Origin: Butyrivibrio sp.
Lineage (GTDB): Bacteria > Bacillota_A > Clostridia > Lachnospirales > Lachnospiraceae
Direction of reading: 5' to 3'
DNA: 23,276 nucleotides
NCBI GenBank assembly: GCA_024690635.1
Contig: JAILOW010000200.1
Location: forward strand, 1 to 23,276
A program made the translations under genes and the position numbers. Numbering within the stretch: the stretch's first letter is position 1; every line of letters begins with the position of its first letter. Shown piece by piece: positions 17,908 to 23,276 of this stretch. The notes below the pieces were generated by a model, which had not been told where the DNA came from, did not search any database, and saw nothing but the letters and a program-made list of their open reading frames with translations.

Positions 17908-19529
17908 TAGGAGCTGAGGCTATCGTAAAGTGCCTTGAAAAAGAAAATATCGAGGTTATCTTTGGCTATTCGGGAGTTGCCATTGATCCCTTCTGGAACA
18001 GTATCCTTAAGACTAAGATAAAGACTGTTCTTATAAGGACTGAGCAAAATGCCGCACATTGTGCAAGCGGCTATGCCAGAATGACCGGCAAGGTGGGAGT
18101 GTGCGCCGTAACTTCAGGCCCCGGTGCCACCAATCTTATTACGGGTATAGCTACCGCCTATGCTGACAGTATTCCTCTTGTAGCCATCACAGGTCAGGTA
18201 AACAGCGATATGATAGGAAGCGACGTTTTTCAGGAGGCTGATATTACGGGAGCTGTGGAGTCTTTTGTAAAATACAGCTACCTTGTAAGAGATGTGGCGG
18301 ACCTTCCCCGTATCATAAAAGAAGCTTTCTATATTGCGGGAACAGGCAGAAGAGGCCCCGTACTCATCGACATTCCTTATGATGTGCAGCTTGCGGAGCT
18401 TCCCGGCAAGTTTTCATATCCCGAGACAGTATCCATGAGGACTTACAAGCCTACTGTCAACGGTAATATCGTTCAGATAAAGAAAGTTATAAAAGAGGTT
18501 GAGAAGGCAAAGAGGCCCATTATCTGTGTGGGCGGCGGCGTGCATCTTAGTATGGCCACCGAGGAGATCAGAAAATTTGCCGAGCTTAACAGCGTTCCCG
18601 TTGTTTCAACCATGATGGGTATAGGCGTTATGCCTACTGAGCACCCTCTGTATTTTGGAATGGTTGGAAATAACGGACAGCCCTATGCAAACCGAGCCAT
18701 GAATGAGTCCGACCTTCTTATCATGGTTGGCGCAAGAGTGGCTGACAGAGCCGTGAACAGGCCTGATCTTATTACAGAAAACAAGGTAATGGTTCATATT
18801 GACGTTGATCCTGCGGAGATTGGAAAAAACGTAGGACCTACGATCCCTCTTGTAGGTGATATAAAGCATATTTTTGCGGAGTTTTTGAAAAACGATGAGC
18901 ATCAGGATGACCACTCCGAGTGGCTCTGTGCGCTTCGCAGCTACAAGGAGGAGATGGCATCCAAAAGGACTCCGGGAGGAAAGTATGTTGATCCCAGAGA
19001 CTTTATAACAAGGCTTTCCAACAAGCTTAAGGACGATGCGGTTTACGTTGCGGATGTTGGTCAGAACCAGATCTGGTCCTGCGCTTATCATATAGTTAGA
19101 AACGGAAGATTTTTAACCTCCGGCGGAATGGGGACAATGGGTTATTCCATTCCCGCAGCCATGGGAGCAAAGCTTGGAGATCCGGACAAGCAGGTAGTAG
19201 CCGTTATCGGCGACGGAGCTTTCCAGATGAGCATGATGGAGCTTGCAACCATGAGGCAGTACGGAATTAAAGTCAAGATCGTTGTCATAAAGAACGGCTT
19301 CCTTGGCATGGTAAGAGAGCATCAGCACTTTGCTTACGATGACAATTATTCCATGGTTGAGCTTAAGGGGGATCCTGATCTTTCGCTTATAGCAGGAGCT
19401 TACGGAATGGGATACATGAAGGTGGATGCAGAAACAGATCTTGATGTGGCGCTTTCTTTGTTCCTTAAGGATGATGAGTCCTCCATTATGGAAGTTATGG
19501 TGGATCCCATGGAACTTGTAAAATTCTGA
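17904..19529 (+). CDS. ilvB: Acetolactate synthase large subunit (divergent active site)
   Basis: A 541-residue ThDP enzyme that joins two pyruvates, or pyruvate and 2-ketobutyrate, for branched-chain amino acid synthesis. The catalytic Glu is E47 (RTEQNAAH). The ThDP motif starts at G436 (GDGAFQMSMMEL) and ends K463-N464. Several positions differ from typical biosynthetic enzymes: GYPGG is GYSGV at 21-25; NN is KN at 463-464; the Trp of MVRQWQ is H473 (MVREHQ). That Trp governs 2-ketobutyrate preference in E. coli AHAS II. The adjacent regulatory subunit gene supports a biosynthetic role. A GGGGAGG site precedes ATG 17904, which overlaps the metH stop by 4 bases. Confidence 0.9.
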   Translation: MIGAEAIVKCLEKENIEVIFGYSGVAIDPFWNSILKTKIKTVLIRTEQNAAHCASGYARMTGKVGVCAVTSGPGATNLITGIATAYADSIPLVAITGQVNSDMIGSDVFQEADITGAVESFVKYSYLVRDVADLPRIIKEAFYIAGTGRRGPVLIDIPYDVQLAELPGKFSYPETVSMRTYKPTVNGNIVQIKKVIKEVEKAKRPIICVGGGVHLSMATEEIRKFAELNSVPVVSTMMGIGVMPTEHPLYFGMVGNNGQPYANRAMNESDLLIMVGARVADRAVNRPDLITENKVMVHIDVDPAEIGKNVGPTIPLVGDIKHIFAEFLKNDEHQDDHSEWLCALRSYKEEMASKRTPGGKYVDPRDFITRLSNKLKDDAVYVADVGQNQIWSCAYHIVRNGRFLTSGGMGTMGYSIPAAMGAKLGDPDKQVVAVIGDGAFQMSMMELATMRQYGIKVKIVVIKNGFLGMVREHQHFAYDDNYSMVELKGDPDLSLIAGAYGMGYMKVDAETDLDVALSLFLKDDESSIMEVMVDPMELVKF

Positions 19530-19566
19530 TCTTTATTATTCCTAAAACGCAGAAAGAGGATAAGTG

Positions 19567-20049
19567 ATGAAGAGAATCTATTCGGTTTTGGTTGAAAACA
19601 GAGCAGGTGTACTGTCCAAGGTGGCAGGTCTTTTCTCCAGAAGGAATTTCAATATCGATTCCCTTGTGGTTGGCGAAACTGCGGACAAATCCGTATCCTG
19701 CATGACCATAGTATCCAGCGGCGATGAGAGGACCATCGAGCAGATCGAAAAGCAGCTCAACAAAAAGCTGGATGTAATTAAGGTAAAAACCTTTAAGGAG
19801 AGCATGAGTATCAACAGAGAGCTTATGCTCATAAAAGTAAAGTACAATAAAGAGAACCGTCGTGATATAATGGAGAACTGTCAGATCATGAACGCCCAGA
19901 TCATCGATATGTCCAAGAACATGATGATGATACAGATCTGCGACACTTCCGAGAGGATAGAGCTCTTTATTGAAATGCTAAAGAGCGTGAGCATAGTTGA
20001 AATAGCCAGAACAGGAACCGTGGCTCTTACAAAATGCAGGGAGCAGTGA
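19567..20049 (+). CDS. ilvN: Acetolactate synthase small (regulatory) subunit
   Basis: 160 residues. The start is ATG 19567 (AGAGGA at 19555-19560, spacing 6) rather than GTG 19564. An N-terminal ACT domain (KRIYSVLVENRAGVLSKVAGLFSRRNFNIDSL) is followed by the small-subunit C-terminal domain ending in VEIARTGTVALTK. It binds the branched-chain amino acid effector and activates the large subunit. It lies 37 bases after ilvB and 6 bases before the MBOAT gene. The symbol ilvH would serve equally. Confidence 0.93.
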   Translation: MKRIYSVLVENRAGVLSKVAGLFSRRNFNIDSLVVGETADKSVSCMTIVSSGDERTIEQIEKQLNKKLDVIKVKTFKESMSINRELMLIKVKYNKENRRDIMENCQIMNAQIIDMSKNMMMIQICDTSERIELFIEMLKSVSIVEIARTGTVALTKCREQ

Positions 20050-20055
20050 TAGGAT

Positions 20056-21531
20056 ATGCTTTTTAATTCGTTACAGTTTTTGGTGTTTTTTCCAATAGTA
20101 CTCATACTTTTTTATGCGTTACCAAACAAATTAAAGAAGTACTGGCTTCTCATAGCCAGCTACTTCTTTTATATGTGCTGGAATGCCAGATATGCGCTTC
20201 TTCTTTTGACTTCAACACTGGTTACTTACATAAGCGGCATTCTCATAGACAAGTGGAAGGATGATGCCAAAAAGAAAAAGCTAACGGTGGCATTTTCTTT
20301 TGTCATCAACCTTTTGATCCTGTTCTTCTTTAAGTACATGAACTTTGCCATGGATACCATTTCCGGTATAGCCGGCACCGCAGGCATAGTTCTCAATGTA
20401 CCTGAGTTTGACATTATTTTGCCTGTGGGCATTTCTTTCTATACTTTCCAGGCCCTTAGCTACACCATGGATGTTTACAGAGGAGATATTTATGCGGAAA
20501 GAGATTTTATCACCTACGCTCTTTACGTATCCTTCTTCCCTCAGCTGGTGGCAGGACCTATCGAGAGATCCAAAAACCTTTTAAAACAGCTTAATCTCTT
20601 TTTGAAATTTGATTTTGAAAGAGCAGTTGACGGCTTTATGATCATGCTCTGGGGATATTTCCTCAAGGTTGTAATGGCGGACAGAATAGCCATTTTCGTC
20701 GACAGAGTCTACGGCAACATGGATAAATACGGCGGATGCTATCTGATCCTTGCGACAGTTCTTTTCGCGGTCCAGATATACTGCGACTTTGCGGGATATT
20801 CAACCATAGCTGTGGGCGCAGCCAAGATCATGGGCATTAACATCATGGAGAACTTCAAGGCGCCCTATCTGTCACTTACAGTTGGAGAGTTCTGGAGAAA
20901 CTGGCATATTTCCCTTACTTCCTGGTTCAAGGATTATCTCTATATTCCCCTTGGAGGAAGCAGAAAAGGCCAGGCCAGAAAGTATATTAACAAGATGATA
21001 GTCTTTCTTGTTAGCGGACTTTGGCACGGAGCTGATTTTTCCTACGTAGTATGGGGCGGACTTAACGGTTTTTACCAGGTTGTGGGCGAGATGCTGATGC
21101 CTGTAAGGGACAAGGCTGTAAAGATCTTTGGACTTAACAGGGAGTCCATCGGACACAAGGTTATGAGCACCTTTGTTACTTTCGCGCTGGTGGATTTTGC
21201 ATGGATATTCTTTAGGGCAAAAGACATGGCATCGGCTTTGAAGGCTGTAAAGTCCATGCTGACTGTATATAATCCCTGGGTACTCTTTGACGGATCTGTC
21301 TATAACTGCGGACTTAACGCAAAAGAGTACTGGCTCATGATAATCTGCATACTTGTGCTTTTGTGGGCCGATATCAGGAAAAAGAAAGGCATTGTTATCA
21401 GAGAAGTGATAAGAAAACAGGATCCCTGGTGCAGGATACTCCTTCTTGCCATCTTTGTAAGCTTCATCCTCATCTTTGGTATTTGGGGAACAGGCTACAA
21501 CGATACAAGCTTTATTTACTTCCAGTTCTGA
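20056..21531 (+). CDS. MBOAT family O-acyltransferase (AlgI/DltB-like)
   Basis: A 491-residue polytopic membrane protein with the usual MBOAT start (MLFNSLQFLVFFPIVLILFY), which fixes ATG 20056 even though the ribosome site is weak. Conserved elements: PVGISFYTFQALSYTMDVYRG, FFPQLVAGPIER, FWRNWHISLTSWFKDYLYIPLGG, and the catalytic His H324 in SGLWHGADFSYVVWGG. It passes an acyl group, usually acetyl, from cytoplasm to an extracytoplasmic acceptor with help from an SGNH partner, which is the next gene. The acceptor is probably a cell-surface polysaccharide or wall polymer. No glycan synthesis genes are in the window to name it. Confidence 0.92.
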   Translation: MLFNSLQFLVFFPIVLILFYALPNKLKKYWLLIASYFFYMCWNARYALLLLTSTLVTYISGILIDKWKDDAKKKKLTVAFSFVINLLILFFFKYMNFAMDTISGIAGTAGIVLNVPEFDIILPVGISFYTFQALSYTMDVYRGDIYAERDFITYALYVSFFPQLVAGPIERSKNLLKQLNLFLKFDFERAVDGFMIMLWGYFLKVVMADRIAIFVDRVYGNMDKYGGCYLILATVLFAVQIYCDFAGYSTIAVGAAKIMGINIMENFKAPYLSLTVGEFWRNWHISLTSWFKDYLYIPLGGSRKGQARKYINKMIVFLVSGLWHGADFSYVVWGGLNGFYQVVGEMLMPVRDKAVKIFGLNRESIGHKVMSTFVTFALVDFAWIFFRAKDMASALKAVKSMLTVYNPWVLFDGSVYNCGLNAKEYWLMIICILVLLWADIRKKKGIVIREVIRKQDPWCRILLLAIFVSFILIFGIWGTGYNDTSFIYFQF

Positions 21532-21540
21532 GAATAGATT

Positions 21541-23061
21541 ATGGATATTAACAACAGTTCTGACAATAAAATAAAGATACTGTTTCGGATCCTTGCGATA
21601 CTGCTGATCATCGTCATTATAGTCTCTGAGGCCTCCTTTATTACAAGGAGAAAGGACAGCCAGAGAAAATACGGGGACTACATTGATATAGCAGGAGATG
21701 TGGATGTGCTCCTTCTTGGTTCATCCCACATGATGAACGCTGTTAGCCCGGCTCAGCTTTTTTACGAAAGAGGCATCACTGCCTACAACATGGCAAAGCC
21801 CGGAGGAATGCTTCCCGAGTCCTACTGGACCTACAAGCTTGCAAGGCAGTATGGTACTCCCAAGTGCGTAGTAGTGGATCTCTGGTCTTTGGACAGAGAT
21901 TACAAATACGTGGATGTGATGAACGGAACAGAGGATGAGGACGATATCAGAAACTCCGTATCACTGCTTCATACCAATATGGATGCATGGCCTATGTCCG
22001 GGGTCAAGGTTCAGGCGGTGTGCGACCTTCTTTCTTCCTTCAAGACAAGAGCGGAGTTTTTGTTTGATTTTTCCATCTATCACAGCAGATGGAGCGACCT
22101 TACAAAGGATGACTTTATATCCGATAACAGAGCTTCTGATAAAAAGACCTATGTCCTTGGTGCGGAAGCCAGAAAAGAAGTGTTTATCAACAATAATATG
22201 TACGAGCCCGAGGATAAAAACGTAAATCTTGAGGGTGAGACTGTCAGCACTCATTACCTTAGAAAGCTGGTGGAGGAGTGCATGGCAGACGGCATAGACG
22301 TTGTCCTTACCTTCATGCCCATGGGTGGCTCCTATTATCAGGATTTCCAGGCTGTAAATTATGGAAAAGAGTTTGCTCAGGAATACGGGCTTGAATTTGT
22401 AAATCTGCTGGATCAGCAGAGCCAGACCGTAATAGACTACGGCTCGGACATGAGTGATGACTCTCATGTAAATGAGTTTGGTATGTACAAGATCACGTCA
22501 TACCTTGGACAGAAGCTCTCTGAATACGAATCTGTCGTAGATCACAGGCCGGAGGAAGGCTTTGATCTATATAAGGCAGAAGCCTGGAGCTGGAATGAAG
22601 GTAGATACAATGCGGTTTTGGAAGAGGATGATCTGTACAAGCTTCTTGGCTACGCCGAGATGGTCAGAGATACGGACATCGCAGTATATATAAGGGCAGG
22701 CTCAGCAGCTTTCGGAGATGACTACATAGTAAGGCAGCTTGGCAAGATCGCATCATCAGATGGAATACAGGCAGCAAAAGAAGAAAAAGGCCCCTACCTT
22801 CTTGTAAGAAACAGTAGGGAGGGCAGTGCCGGAATCTATGAAGCAGTGGGAGAGCAGCAGGATGCAAAGGTATCTCTTCCCACAGGAAGCGCCGAGTACA
22901 TAGGAGTAAAGGACTTTGCAGGTCTTTATCCTGACGGAGACTACGACAACAATCTCCTTGATATGGAAGAACACTACAATTCCCAGATGCAGATCATCAT
23001 CTATGACAAGGACGGACAGATCGCAGCAAAGAGATATTACGACTGCGACTGGGATTCATAA
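21541..23061 (+). CDS. SGNH/AlgJ-DltD-like acylation partner with extra C-terminal domain
   Basis: A 506-residue protein with an N-terminal membrane anchor (about 10-33, IKILFRILAILLIIVIIVSEASFI) and an outward domain. The SGNH block I is GSSH at 60-63 (S62 the likely nucleophile), in VDVLLLGSSHMMNAVSP. Block V is DDSH at 306-309, giving the Asp/His pair. These pair with an MBOAT enzyme to place acyl groups on surface polymers, and the MBOAT gene ends 9 bases upstream. Residues ~364-505 form a second domain (DTDIAVYIRAG, GPYLLVRN, QMQIIIYDKDGQIAAKRYYDCD). This reminds me of the FAM3/ILEI-type domain seen on bacterial glycan-related proteins; that assignment is tentative. It is the last gene before a terminator. 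Confidence 0.85.
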   Translation: MDINNSSDNKIKILFRILAILLIIVIIVSEASFITRRKDSQRKYGDYIDIAGDVDVLLLGSSHMMNAVSPAQLFYERGITAYNMAKPGGMLPESYWTYKLARQYGTPKCVVVDLWSLDRDYKYVDVMNGTEDEDDIRNSVSLLHTNMDAWPMSGVKVQAVCDLLSSFKTRAEFLFDFSIYHSRWSDLTKDDFISDNRASDKKTYVLGAEARKEVFINNNMYEPEDKNVNLEGETVSTHYLRKLVEECMADGIDVVLTFMPMGGSYYQDFQAVNYGKEFAQEYGLEFVNLLDQQSQTVIDYGSDMSDDSHVNEFGMYKITSYLGQKLSEYESVVDHRPEEGFDLYKAEAWSWNEGRYNAVLEEDDLYKLLGYAEMVRDTDIAVYIRAGSAAFGDDYIVRQLGKIASSDGIQAAKEEKGPYLLVRNSREGSAGIYEAVGEQQDAKVSLPTGSAEYIGVKDFAGLYPDGDYDNNLLDMEEHYNSQMQIIIYDKDGQIAAKRYYDCDWDS

Positions 23062-23076
23062 CCCGGTTTTGAGTAT

Positions 23077-23105
23077 AAAAGGAGTGGTTTTGCTGCTCCT
23101 TTTTT
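23077..23105 (+). terminator. Terminator after the SGNH gene, possibly bidirectional
   Basis: AAAAGGAG at 23077-23084 pairs with CTCCTTTT at 23096-23103, the stem extended by G-T wobbles, followed by a T tract to 23105. The A run on the 5' side gives a T run on the other strand, so it could also serve the convergent gene ending at 23139. Confidence 0.82.
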
Positions 23106-23138
23106 ATTATTTTCATGGCGCTTTATCGCTCTAAAATA

Positions 23139-23276
23139 TCAACGGTGGTCGCCGCCGTCTTCAACTTCGTGCCAGACGTTGGACAGCATGGAGACGACGC
23201 TATGGTTCTCATTCTCCAGGAAATTCCCGAGCGTGGTGTGGTCCGTCAGGGGCAGGTAGCCGAAGGAATTCGCGAT
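23139..23276 (-). CDS. 3' end of an unrecognised convergent gene, truncated by window edge
   Basis: On the - strand an open frame enters from the right edge and stops at TGA (complement of 23139-23141), leaving 45 residues ending SNVWHEVEDGGDHR. Codon use is GC-rich (CTG, CCC, CTC, GTC, GGC). My hand count is 80 G+C in 138 bases, about 58%, clearly above the neighbouring genes. This supports real coding and suggests a different origin or expression class. I do not recognise the family from this fragment. Confidence 0.55.
   Translation of the reverse strand: MANSFGYLPLTDHTTLGNFLENENHSVVSMLSNVWHEVEDGGDHR

Noticed and set aside
17904..19529. Catabolic AlsS or another ThDP enzyme instead of IlvB
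   Set aside because: A regulatory small subunit follows at once and the overall sequence follows biosynthetic acetolactate synthase, so IlvB is kept, with the divergent positions noted as a finding.

Overview
The window looks like chromosomal DNA of a low-to-moderate-GC Firmicute. The best fit by gene content is a Lachnospiraceae bacterium of the Butyrivibrio/Pseudobutyrivibrio type. This is inferred from strong AGGAGG-type ribosome sites, a lipobox lipoprotein, an MMPL transporter paired with a GLUG-repeat protein, a DUF1667 partner of an FAD oxidoreductase, and an MBOAT/SGNH acylation pair. No phage, insertion sequence, CRISPR array, tRNA or rRNA was seen, and genes are packed tightly. All recognised genes are on the + strand; only a truncated gene at the far right end is on the - strand.

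Layout. (1) 1-1290: end of an operon with a truncated FAD/NAD(P) oxidoreductase and a four-cysteine DUF1667 protein, closed by a strong terminator. (2) 1323-7808: a self-contained two-gene unit with its own promoter and terminator. It encodes an 841-residue RND/MMPL transporter with a bactofilin-like tail and, one base later, a 1280-residue exported, membrane-anchored protein. That protein has two GLUG blocks split by a ~400-residue helical region. (3) 7787-14346: the F-type ATP synthase operon atpB-E-F-A-G-D-C followed by a small lipoprotein gene. (4) 14373-23105: a second tight run of an acyltransferase-3 membrane protein, a cobalamin-dependent methionine synthase lacking its activation domain, acetolactate synthase large and small subunits, an MBOAT O-acyltransferase and an SGNH-type partner with an extra C-terminal domain, closed by a terminator. 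(5) 23139-23276: the GC-rich 3' end of a convergent, unrecognised gene.

The most striking observation is in the ATP synthase. There is no separate delta (atpH) gene. A ~75-residue stretch resembling only the C-terminal half of delta/OSCP is fused in frame to the N-terminus of an otherwise complete alpha subunit. An in-frame stop just upstream and the overlap with atpF fix this start. Three alpha subunits per F1 would carry three delta-like domains where there is normally one delta, and the delta N-terminal domain is absent from the window. The c subunit carries a proton-type rather than sodium-type ion site.

The second candidate system is the MMPL plus GLUG/helical protein pair. The organisation (transporter, then an anchored protein whose beta-type blocks are interrupted by a long helical segment) suggests a dedicated extracytoplasmic partner for the transporter in a monoderm. 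Its function is unknown.
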